Below are positions 26,875 through 38,262 of a DNA stretch of 64,000 bases, piece after piece. Position 1 is the first letter of the stretch; every line of letters starts with the position of its first letter. A program made the translations under genes and the position numbers. The notes under the pieces are model-generated. The model made no database searches, had not been told where the DNA came from, and was given only the letters and a program-made list of their open reading frames with translations. This DNA is from Campylobacter sp. VBCF_01 NA2 (lineage in GTDB: Bacteria; Campylobacterota; Campylobacteria; Campylobacterales; Campylobacteraceae), in assembly GCF_027797205.1 (NCBI RefSeq), contig NZ_CP115607.1, positions 434,001-498,000 on the forward strand, in the 5' to 3' direction.

Positions 26875-27096
26875 TCAACCCCCACAAACTGGCGGCAAAA
26901 GGCTGATTTTATCGCCGTCTTTAAGCGCGGTATTTAGCTCATAGACCATTTTGTCATTTACCGCCACGGCGCAGCTAGATAGCCACTCTTTTAGCGAGCT
27001 ATCTTTGCTTAAAATCTCTTTTACTTCGCTTAGCGTTTTGGCGTCAAATTTCATCGGCTCTTTGCCGATTGGACCTAAAAATTCCACTTCTACCAT
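26875..27096 (-). CDS. moaD: Molybdopterin synthase sulfur carrier subunit
   Basis: A 73-residue ubiquitin-fold protein ending in the required diglycine (LLPPVCGG). The C-terminal glycine is thiocarboxylated and delivers sulfur to MoaE, encoded immediately downstream. GGAAAG precedes the ATG. The V-C before GG is the only slight oddity. Confidence 0.93.
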   Translation of the reverse strand: MVEVEFLGPIGKEPMKFDAKTLSEVKEILSKDSSLKEWLSSCAVAVNDKMVYELNTALKDGDKISLLPPVCGG

Positions 27097-27182
27097 ATCT
27101 TTCCTTTGATTTAAAATTCGGCGATTTTAGCCAAAATTTTATAAAATTTTATATAATTAAAAAATTTTACAAAAGGATTTTT

Positions 27183-28340
27183 ATGAAAATTGATGAAATT
27201 CAAACCCCAGCGTATGTGTGCGAAAAATCGAAATTGCGGGCAAATTTAGCCCTTTTGCAAAGCGTGGGGGAGCGAAGCGGGGCAGTGGTTTTGTGTGCGT
27301 TAAAGGGCTTTGCGTTTAGCCTTGGTATGCCTTTGGTGAAAAAATACCTTTCCGGGGCTACTTGCAGCGGCTTGCACGAGGCGAAATTCGCTAGGCAAAT
27401 GCTTGGAGCGGGCGCGCAGGTGCATACATACTCGCCAGCTTTTCAAGAGTGCGATATGGCTGAAATTTTATCCCTTAGCGATCATGTGGTTTTCAATAGC
27501 GCCTCTCAGTGGCGAAAATACCGCGCGCAGGCGACGAGTGCGGGCGTGCAATGTGGGCTTCGCCTAAATCCACAAACTTCTTTTGCGCCCAAAGACGCTT
27601 ACAATCCGTGCGGTAAATTTAGCCGCCTTGGTATGACGCTTGGGGCGTTAGAGCGCGCTATTAGCGAGGAGAGCGGGTTTTTAGAGGGGATTAGTGGATT
27701 TCATTTTCATGCACTTTGCGAGGAGGGTGCGGAGAATTTAAAGCGCGTTTTAGAGGCGTTTGAGGCGAAATTTAACAAATATTTTGGTGTGATTAAATGG
27801 CTAAATTTCGGTGGCGGACACCATATCACGCGCGAGGGATACAATGTCGAATTGCTAATTAGCTTAATCAAAAAATTCCGTGAAAAATACGGCGTGGAGG
27901 TGTTTTTAGAGCCGGGAGAGGCTGTGGGCTGGGAGTGCGGATACCTGGTTGCTAGCGTGCTTGATATCGTCGAAAACGACGCAAATATCGCGATTTTGGA
28001 TACTTCGGCTGAGGCGCACATGCCAGATACCGTGCTTATGCCATATCGCCCTGCGGTGCGTGGCGAGAGCAAAGAGGGCAAATTCATCTATCGTTTCGGT
28101 GGAAATACCTGCCTAGCTGGCGATATTGTAGGCTTGGAAGCAGGTGAGCCAGAGTATAAATTTGACAAACCTTTGCAAATCGGCGATAGGGTGATATTTG
28201 AAGATCAAATCCACTACACGATAGTCAAAAACACGACCTTTAACGGCATAAAATTGCCAAATTTGGTAATGGTAGATGAGAGCGGAAATGTCGAGGATAT
28301 GATAGAGTTTGGTTATGAGGAATTTAGGCGAAGAAACTAA
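27183..28340 (+). CDS. nspC: Carboxynorspermidine/carboxyspermidine decarboxylase
   Basis: A protein of 385 residues from the ATG at 27183 (MKIDEIQTPAYV) with AAAAGGA upstream. It has the alanine-racemase-fold PLP lysine K41 in VVLCALKGFAF. ATCSGLHEAKFA, GFHFHALCEEGAENL, LNFGGGHHITREGYN and EPGEAVGWECGYLVASV follow the NspC family. It makes spermidine or norspermidine in the aspartate-semialdehyde route known from Vibrio and Campylobacter. It is alone, divergent from moaD. Confidence 0.94.
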   Translation: MKIDEIQTPAYVCEKSKLRANLALLQSVGERSGAVVLCALKGFAFSLGMPLVKKYLSGATCSGLHEAKFARQMLGAGAQVHTYSPAFQECDMAEILSLSDHVVFNSASQWRKYRAQATSAGVQCGLRLNPQTSFAPKDAYNPCGKFSRLGMTLGALERAISEESGFLEGISGFHFHALCEEGAENLKRVLEAFEAKFNKYFGVIKWLNFGGGHHITREGYNVELLISLIKKFREKYGVEVFLEPGEAVGWECGYLVASVLDIVENDANIAILDTSAEAHMPDTVLMPYRPAVRGESKEGKFIYRFGGNTCLAGDIVGLEAGEPEYKFDKPLQIGDRVIFEDQIHYTIVKNTTFNGIKLPNLVMVDESGNVEDMIEFGYEEFRRRN

Positions 28341-28408
28341 TAAAATTTTCTAAGCCATAATTTGGCTTAAAACGCTATAATCCCTAAATTTTTGTGTCAA
28401 GGAAATAT

Positions 28409-29362
28409 ATGAAGAAGTTCTTTTGTGTGCTTTGCGCCTGTTTGGGCGCGTATGCCGAGGACCGACCATATGCACAGGTTGTGCAAACTAGTGGGAATAA
28501 TGTGTGGGGGAAAGCCCGACTAGAAAACATAAATTTATACGAAGACGGACTAGCGCCACTTTTTGTGCAACTTCAAAGTTCGGGATTTTTTGCGTGGTTG
28601 GCCTTGGGGGCTAGCCTTGCGGTGATACTCTCGTTTTTGGGACATTATTTGATTGTAGGGGCGAAACACTTCGACCACCACGCTGGCAAGCCTGTGCTTG
28701 CATTTACCCTTTTTGAGCGATGTTTTCACTTCGTCGCGGCTAGCTCGTGGGCGATTTTGGTGCCAACTGGTCTAATAATGATGTTTGGCGAGAGTTTTGG
28801 CGGGGGAAGCTTCGTGAGGTTTTGTAAAAACGCCCATGGAATCGCCACTATCGCATTTGCAATCGCTGTGATTCCGATGTTTGTTTTGTGGTTTTGGCGT
28901 ATGCTGCCGCGCTTTTATGATATTAAATGGATGATTATCATGGGTGGATATCTTAGCAAAAACAAGCGCGCAATCCCTGCTGGTAAATTTAACGCTGGCC
29001 AAAAGGCGTGGTTTTGGATAGCGACTGTGGGCGGTATGGTGATGATAGCCACTGGTGCGTCAATGTATTTTTTGGATTACAGCGCGCCTGCGGTAAATAG
29101 CGCACTTGGTGGCGTGAGCCAAATCGAGGTTTTGCGTGCTAGTGTTATCGTGCATAATGTGCTTGGCGCAGTTTGCGCTGTGTTTTTGTGCGTGCATATC
29201 TATATGACCGTGTTTGCGATCAGCGGAGCGATACACTCTATGATAGATGGACACAAACCAGAAGAGGAAGTTTATGTGCTTCACCACTACTGGTATCGCG
29301 AGCTTTTGGATAAAGGAAGCGTGGCAAAATCGCAGTTTGAGGAAAAATATCCTCGTTTATAA
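28409..29362 (+). CDS. fdhC: Formate dehydrogenase cytochrome b subunit
   Basis: About 317 residues from the ATG at 28409 (CAAGGAAATAT upstream). A signal peptide (MKKFFCVLCACLGAYA) is followed by four membrane helices. Heme-binding histidines are seen in LFERCFHFVAASSW, NAHGIATIAF, VIVHNVLGAV and CVHIYMTVF, as in the FdnI/FdoI family. It passes electrons from formate dehydrogenase to the quinone pool. The catalytic fdhA/fdhB genes are not here; the next genes, yedF and selD, supply selenium for a selenocysteine FdhA. Confidence 0.9.
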   Translation: MKKFFCVLCACLGAYAEDRPYAQVVQTSGNNVWGKARLENINLYEDGLAPLFVQLQSSGFFAWLALGASLAVILSFLGHYLIVGAKHFDHHAGKPVLAFTLFERCFHFVAASSWAILVPTGLIMMFGESFGGGSFVRFCKNAHGIATIAFAIAVIPMFVLWFWRMLPRFYDIKWMIIMGGYLSKNKRAIPAGKFNAGQKAWFWIATVGGMVMIATGASMYFLDYSAPAVNSALGGVSQIEVLRASVIVHNVLGAVCAVFLCVHIYMTVFAISGAIHSMIDGHKPEEEVYVLHHYWYRELLDKGSVAKSQFEEKYPRL

Positions 29363-29387
29363 AATTTAAGCGAGGATATTTCCTCGC
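29339..29387 (+). promoter_or_regulatory. Two mutually exclusive hairpins between fdhC and yedF
   Basis: Stem 1 pairs GAGGAAAAATATCCTCG (29339-29355, inside the fdhC end) with CGAGGATATTTCCTC (29371-29385). Stem 2 pairs GCGAGGA (29370-29376) with TCCTCGC (29381-29387). They share bases, so only one can form; this is an attenuator-like arrangement. Confidence 0.55.
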
Positions 29388-29426
29388 TAGCTTTGCGTGT
29401 CAAAGATATTTTTTTAAGGATTTAAT

Positions 29427-30023
29427 TTGCAACTAGATTGTCGAAATTTATCGTGTCCCGAGCCACTTTTGCTTACCAAAAAAGCCCTAAATTCGCTAAA
29501 AATCGGCGAAAATTTGGAAATTTTGGTTAATGATATCGCACCCAAAGAAAACATAAAACGATTTTTGCAAAAAAACGGATTTGACGCGCAAATCAGCGAA
29601 AATGGCGGTGAAGCCACGATTTCGCTTACCAAAACCGATGAGCTAAAAGATGAGAGTTTGGACGATATTTTTTGCGATACGCCAAATTTCGCTAAGCCAA
29701 AGGTGGTGTTTTTAAACGAAGAAAGTTGCGGTTCTGGCGCAGTCGGCAAGGCGCTTTTGGCTAAATTTTTGGGCGCGTTATTAAATTTAGAGCAAAAACC
29801 AGCCAAAGTCATTTGCGTAAATAACGCCGTATTTATCACCACTAATCGCGCTCACCCAAGCTTTGAAGCATTAAAAAATTTAAGCGAGGCAGGCGTGGAA
29901 ATACTAAGTTGCGGAAGCTGTCTGGAAAGCTATAAATTAGTCGGCGACCTAGCCCTTGGCGAAATTTCAAACGCTTATGAGATTATGGAAATTTTATCAA
30001 AATACGAAGCTATAAAACTATGA
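29427..30023 (+). CDS. yedF: Selenium metabolism protein YedF
   Basis: A protein of 198 residues with TTG start after AAGGAT. The N-terminal TusA-type domain (residues 1-70) has C5 and C10 in LDCRNLSCPEPLL. The C-terminal DsrE-like domain holds ESCGSGAVG and ILSCGSCLESY with several cysteines. The family is linked to selenium-donor handling for SelD. Its stop overlaps the selD start (ATGA). Confidence 0.9.
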   Translation: MQLDCRNLSCPEPLLLTKKALNSLKIGENLEILVNDIAPKENIKRFLQKNGFDAQISENGGEATISLTKTDELKDESLDDIFCDTPNFAKPKVVFLNEESCGSGAVGKALLAKFLGALLNLEQKPAKVICVNNAVFITTNRAHPSFEALKNLSEAGVEILSCGSCLESYKLVGDLALGEISNAYEIMEILSKYEAIKL

Positions 30024-31045
30024 TTTATCGTGATTTTAACCTTACGAAATTTATCAGCGCAGCGGGTTGAGCAGCCAAGCTGGACCCGGCGGGTCTAACG
30101 AAAAATCTTGGAAGCCTAATCGCACCCGATGTAAATTTATTATCGTCGATTGATAGCAACGAGGACGCAAGCGTCTTTCGCATAAGCGAGAGCTTGGCGC
30201 TCGTGCAGACGCTCGATTTTATCACGCCGATTGTCGATGATCCATACATTTTCGGCCAAATCGCCGCGGCAAATTCGCTCAGCGATATCTTCGCAATGGG
30301 CGCAAAAGTGATAAACGCTCTAAATATCGTTGGATTTGATGATTGCCATTTTGGTGATGAAATTTTGCAAGAAATTTTGGCTGGGGGCAAGAGCAAAATC
30401 AGCGAGTGCGGTGGCGTGCTCGTGGGCGGACACACGATAAAAACGAAAGAAATTTATTATGGATTAAGCGCTACTGGCGTGGTTGAGCCGGGGAAATTTT
30501 GGTCGAATAACACTGCGCGTGAAGGGGATTTGCTCGTGCTGACAAAATCTATTGGCACTGGCATAATCTCAACGGCGATAAAGGCAAAATTTTTGAAATT
30601 CGCTGAATTTCGCGACGCAATCGAAAGTATGATTAGGCTAAATTCATACGCTGTTGGTGCGCTTAGTGGGCTAGAAATACACGCTGCGACCGATATCACG
30701 GGCTTTGGGCTTTTGGGACACGCGCTAGAAATGATAAATGAAAATATTAGTTTTGAAATTTTCGTGCGCGAAATTCCGCTTTTTGCAAGCGTGCAAAAGT
30801 GCCTAGATGAGGGGCTAATCCCTGGCGGAAGTTATAGAAATTTAAAATTTATTGCTCCGTTTTGCGATAAAGAAGCGCAAGTGATTTTAGCCGATGCGCA
30901 AACTAGTGGCGGGCTTTTGCTCGCTATAAGTGAAAAAGATGTCGCTAAGGCGGTGCGAAATTTAAAAAATGCAGGATATGAAAGTGCCACTATCGTGGGT
31001 CGCGTCGTAAAACGGGCAGAAAATAAAATTTTGATTAAAGATTAA
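30020..31045 (+). CDS. selD: Selenide, water dikinase containing UGA-encoded selenocysteine
   Basis: Full length is 341 residues if the in-frame TGA at 30068-30070 is read as selenocysteine 17: FISAAG-U-AAKLDPAG matches the GC(U)AAK active-site motif of SelD. Reading only from the ATG at 30194 would lose the catalytic site. The ATG at 30020 overlaps the yedF stop. A hairpin suited to SelB follows the TGA. Later motifs are TLDFITPIVDDPYIFGQIAA (two blocks), GGVLVGGHTIKTKE, TDITGFGLLGHALEM and TSGGLLLAIS. The enzyme makes selenophosphate from selenide and ATP. Confidence 0.93.
30068..30096 (+). promoter_or_regulatory. Bacterial SECIS-like element of selD
   Basis: The UGA codon is followed 11 bases later by a 6-bp stem, GGACCC (30082-30087) with GGGTCT (30091-30096), and a GGC loop. 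Size and distance fit a bacterial SECIS that recruits SelB and Sec-tRNA. Confidence 0.75.
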
Positions 31046-31102
31046 ATTTTAAAATTTCAAAAATTCCCCCTCCATTTAATCTCTTTTTAAGCAACCCTTG
31101 AA

Positions 31103-31108
31103 TATAAT
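31103..31108 (+). promoter_or_regulatory. Putative rRNA operon -10
   Basis: TATAAT upstream of the processing stem. A second TATAAT at 31240-31245 lies inside a hairpin downstream of the stem and is less likely to be the main promoter. Confidence 0.5.
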
Positions 31109-31189
31109 CCACTTTCGTTTTTGAAATCTAACTTCTGTTATTTTCCAATGCGTGTTATTTTATTTATTATTGTCAAAAACTATCTTTTA

Positions 31190-31225
31190 GTCAATCTTTG
31201 AAATCTAAACAAGTGATCGATTGAG
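31190..31225 (+). repeat. 16S precursor processing stem, 5' arm
   Basis: GTCAATC...CTAAACAAG...CGATTGAG is complementary to 32900-32933 with a central internal loop. The pair would enclose 16S in a long duplex, the usual RNase III substrate. Confidence 0.75.
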
Positions 31226-31346
31226 CCAAAGACAATTTTTATAATTGTCAAATTTAAAAGTTACAAACAATTAAGTTTTTAGATTAAAAACTTCATAAAT
31301 TGAATTTAAAAGATAAAAAGTTTCTTTTTATCTTTGATACATTTTT

Positions 31347-32857
<1,511 letters not shown>

Positions 32858-32899
32858 AGAGTACAAATGAATATTCTCTCACAAGATATTCATCATAAA

Positions 32900-32933
32900 C
32901 TCAATCGTCCTTGTTTAGGTTTGAGGGATTGAC
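32900..32933 (+). repeat. 16S precursor processing stem, 3' arm
   Basis: CTCAATCG...CTTGTTTAG...GATTGAC pairs with the leader arm at 31190-31225. Confidence 0.75.
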
Positions 32934-32995
32934 GATTTGCAAATACCTTAGTTTATGATTTATGAAAAAGCGAAGCTTTTGAATAAATCTTTGTA

Positions 32996-33060
32996 ACTTT
33001 AGGTGGGTGCAGGGAGTGTAGCTCCCGCTCGCAAAGACTAGCTTTGCTAGTTTGCGAAGT
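32996..33060 (+). repeat. 65-bp structured spacer element, copy A, before tRNA-Ala
   Basis: Starts ACTTTAGGTGGGT and ends TGCGAAGT, ending 9 bases before the tRNA-Ala 5' end. Two hairpins are predicted: GGGAG/CTCCC, and CGCA-AA-GACTAGC-TTT-GCTAGTT-TGCG. A second copy stands 9 bases before 23S. Confidence 0.8.
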
Positions 33061-33069
33061 GAAAAAGAT

Positions 33070-33145
33070 GGGGAATTAGCTCAGCTGGGAGAGCGCCTGC
33101 TTTGCACGCAGGAGGTCAGCGGTTCGATCCCGCTATTCTCCACCA
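33070..33145 (+). tRNA. tRNA-Ala (anticodon TGC)
   Basis: A 76-base cloverleaf. The acceptor GGGGAAT pairs with ATTCTCC, followed by encoded ACCA. The anticodon loop TTTGCAC is flanked by CCTGC/GCAGG. The T-arm holds GGTTCGATCC. It is the only tRNA in the 16S-23S spacer; the tRNA-Ile that often follows in Campylobacter is absent. Confidence 0.97.
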
Positions 33146-33682
33146 TTTAATCTCAAATTTAAAATCAAAAGATAGTTTTAAAGACTTAAATAGGAAGTTG
33201 CGAATTTAAACTTTCTATTTAAGTCTTTTACGACTTAAAGTTCTTTAATTTACCATTGTTAAAAGTCACAATCAAGTTTTAATAAAAACGATTTTACAGG
33301 ATCTTGTTAAAGCTTTAAATTTAGACACTAATGCAAATTTAGTAAATTTGTTATCCCAAATTTAAATGATTGAGATTTAAATCTTCAAATTTAAATCATA
33401 AAGTTTAAATTTTACATTTACTAAATCAAGTTTAACGGCACAAACAATTAGAGTTAAAACTTATCTAGTTGTTGTTAATGCTTTCCGTCTTGGGTGTTTT
33501 AAATTTAAATATTGTAAAAGCAATTTATCAAATTTAAAATTTATAAATTAAATCTTTTATCTTTAACAAGGAAGTAATGCAAATTAGAATATTAACATAG
33601 TCTAATACTTCGCTATGAGAGCGACTATATGATTTGCCTTTATGCTAGATAGCATAACCCAAAAATTGCGTAAGCAATTTTC
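33146..33682 (+). other. tRNA-Ala to 23S spacer
   Basis: AT-rich, no gene. It contains the 5' arm of the 23S processing stem (33561-33580) and the stem GAAAGTTT-like pair around 33190-33235 (AAGACTTAAATAG with CTATTTAAGTCTT). No tRNA-Ile is detectable. Confidence 0.7.
33561..33580 (+). repeat. 23S precursor processing stem, 5' arm
   Basis: CTTTAACAAGGAAGTAATGC is perfectly complementary over 20 bases to 36665-36684, enclosing 23S rRNA; a typical RNase III substrate. Confidence 0.85.
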
Positions 33683-33747
33683 ACTTTAGGTGGGTCAAGG
33701 GAGCGAAGCTCCTTGTCGCAAAGACCAGCTTTGCTGGTCTGCGAAGT
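33683..33747 (+). repeat. 65-bp structured spacer element, copy B, before 23S
   Basis: Same length and ends as copy A, with hairpins GGAGC/GCTCC and CGCA-AA-GACCAGC-TTT-GCTGGTC-TGCG. Relative to copy A, a T-A pair is replaced by C-G on both sides of the stem and a G-T wobble by G-C. It ends 9 bases before mature 23S. Confidence 0.8.
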
Positions 33748-33756
33748 AAAATAAAA

Positions 33757-36660
<2,904 letters not shown>

Positions 36661-36940
36661 TTAAGCATTACTTCCTTGTTAAAGGTATTAGAAATCCTTT
36701 AACAATAATAGTAAAATATTTTATTAGGCTTGATGACTTTTACAGTGTTAATTAAGAAAATATCAAATTTTATAATTTAGGATTTGTGAATTTGCAATTT
36801 CTAAAATTATAAAGTATTTTTTTGCTAGGCGAGGCAGATGAGCAAGCACAAAGGAGCGAACTTTGGTTCGTGACTGCGGTGCGAAGTGAAATCTAACGAA
36901 GCATAGCGAAAAAAGACGAAATAATTTTTTTAATTAACAC
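36661..36940 (+). other. 23S-5S spacer
   Basis: AT-rich, no gene. It holds the 3' arm of the 23S processing stem (36665-36684). Around 36850-36890 is a degenerate relative of the 65-bp element (GGAGCGAA..., then GTGCGAAGTGAAA), 53 bases before 5S. Confidence 0.6.
36665..36684 (+). repeat. 23S precursor processing stem, 3' arm
   Basis: GCATTACTTCCTTGTTAAAG, perfect complement of 33561-33580. Confidence 0.85.
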
Positions 36941-37060
36941 TGTCCGTGACTATACAGATGAGGAAACGCCTTGCTCCATACCGAACCAAGAAGCTAAGCT
37001 CATCATGGCTGATGATACTCTCCGTTACTCGGATGTCGGGAAAGTAGGTCGTTGCGGACT
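36941..37060 (+). rRNA. rrf: 5S ribosomal RNA
   Basis: About 120 bases, with ends GTCCGT... and ...TGCGGAC paired. The core CCATACCGAACCAAGAAGCT is conserved. A T-rich stretch (TTTGTTTTTATTCTTT) follows and may terminate the operon. Confidence 0.95.
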
Positions 37061-37335
37061 TTGTTTTTATTCTTTATGCTTTTTAAATCAATTAAATTTT
37101 TATGTCAGTCAAATTTTAAATCAATTACAATGAAATTTTTAAAATTTTGCTTGTAGTTTTTAAATTTTAAATTCCAAATTCTATAAATTTTATCTTTAAA
37201 TTTAAAATTTCACTTTGCAAATTTAATTTTATCGCTAAATTTTTAAATTATTCTTATCAAAATTTAAAAAAATTATTAAATTTTAAGTAGCTTAAATTTA
37301 GAATTATTTCTCAAATTTAACCCAAAGGAGAAAAA

Positions 37336-37779
37336 ATGAAAATCTTTAAAATCCTATCAACAACCGCAATCTTTGCAAGCCTAGCTTTCGCTGGGATTAA
37401 CCTAAACACCGCCACAAAAGACGAGCTAATGGCGCTTCCTGGCATCGGTGAAGCCAAGGCTGAGGCTATCATCGAATACAGAAAAAACAATAAATTTAAC
37501 TCAATCGACGAGATTAAAAACATCAAAGGTATCGGCGAGAAGCGCTTTGAAGCTATCAAGGACGATCTAACTCTCACTGGCAAGACGGACACTAGCGATC
37601 TAAAATCTGCCGCTAAAAAAGAAAAAGAAAAAGCCACAAAAAAAGCCGATAAAAAGGTAAAAAAAGAAATCGTTGATCTAAAAGACAAGGCCGCGAGCAC
37701 TGATACAGCCAAAAAAGCCAAAAAAGCAAAAGATACGGCAGATGAAGCCAAAAAAATCAAAAAAGCTGTGAGTGAGTAA
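37336..37779 (+). CDS. Secreted ComEA-like helix-hairpin-helix DNA-binding protein with Lys-rich tail
   Basis: A 147-residue protein with AAAGGAG before the ATG. A signal peptide (about residues 1-19, ...SLAFA) precedes a ComEA-type domain: INLNTATKDELMALPGIGEAKA and IKGIGEKRFEAIKDD carry two helix-hairpin-helix motifs (residues 20-80). The last 60 residues are a highly basic Lys/Ala/Asp tail resembling histone-H1-like tails (KKADKKVKKE, KKAKKAKDTAD). ComEA binds incoming DNA in the periplasm during transformation; that role is inferred here. It lies 260 bases after 5S. Confidence 0.85.
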   Translation: MKIFKILSTTAIFASLAFAGINLNTATKDELMALPGIGEAKAEAIIEYRKNNKFNSIDEIKNIKGIGEKRFEAIKDDLTLTGKTDTSDLKSAAKKEKEKATKKADKKVKKEIVDLKDKAASTDTAKKAKKAKDTADEAKKIKKAVSE

Positions 37780-38262
37780 GAAATTTAAAATTCATAAATT
37801 CCACAAAATTCTCAAATTTCCAAATTTAGGCTATGGGTTAAATTTTAAATTTAGCCCATAGCTTGAAATTTTAAAATTCGCAAATTTACCACATTCTAAA
37901 TACTGCCCCGATATGCTAACCATTGTCATTGCAAGAATTTTTGAGCAGACAAACAACTTACAAAAATTAAAACTGGCGATAAAAAAAGTGCAGAGCGAAT
38001 TGTGATATTTTTAGAAGAGCTTGAAAAAAATAGAAAATCCATTTGCGTTGAAAACTGTGGCAAAATGGAAGGATACGAAAATCGCTGAAATGGTATGTAG
38101 GAATTCATTACCGAGTAATCGGCAAAAAGCGCGATGATATACTGACAATCGAAGTTATCGAAATCGCAACAAGAGAAAATGCGTATAAGTAAAAGTTTGT
38201 AATAGTGAAAATTGCGTTTTTTTGATACAATGCCGAATTCATAACAAAACAAAAGGATAAAA
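37780..38262. other. Gap with repeat end and toxin remnant
   Basis: After AT-rich spacer (37780-37900) there is a degenerate CTAAATACTGCCCCGAT repeat (37897-37914), a single TGTCATTGCAAG repeat end (37924-37935), then a broken relE-like gene and the promoter region of the Sel1 gene. Confidence 0.6.
37936..38192 (+). pseudogene. Frameshifted RelE/ParE-family toxin remnant
   Basis: One frame reads DKKSAERIVIFLEELEKN then KMEGYENR up to a TGA at 38086. Shifting frame there gives LKWYVGIHYRVIGKK, then RDDILTIEVIEIATRENAYK and a stop at 38190-38192. This is the RelE/ParE/HigB pattern (GYxxxWxxRVGxYRV...). A second shift is needed near 37948 to join the N-terminus. There is no intact start and no antitoxin nearby, so the gene is dead. 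Confidence 0.7.

Larger units (their letters stand above)
31046..31346 (+). promoter_or_regulatory. 16S rRNA leader
   Basis: It has no gene. It holds a likely promoter -10 (TATAAT, 31103-31108), the 5' arm of the 16S processing stem (31190-31225), and then three perfect hairpins in series: GACAATT/AATTGTC (31231-31249), AAGTTTTTA/TAAAAACTT (31273-31293) and AAAGATAAAAAG/CTTTTTATCTTT (31309-31335). The last one ends about 12 bases before mature 16S. Confidence 0.7.

Noticed and set aside
30194-31045. SelD starting at the ATG at 30194
   Set aside because: It would lack the active-site loop; upstream sequence continues as SelD through an in-frame UGA.
31240-31245. TATAAT as the main rRNA promoter
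   Set aside because: It lies downstream of the 5' arm of the 16S processing stem and inside a hairpin, so transcripts from it could not form the stem; the -10 at 31103 is preferred.
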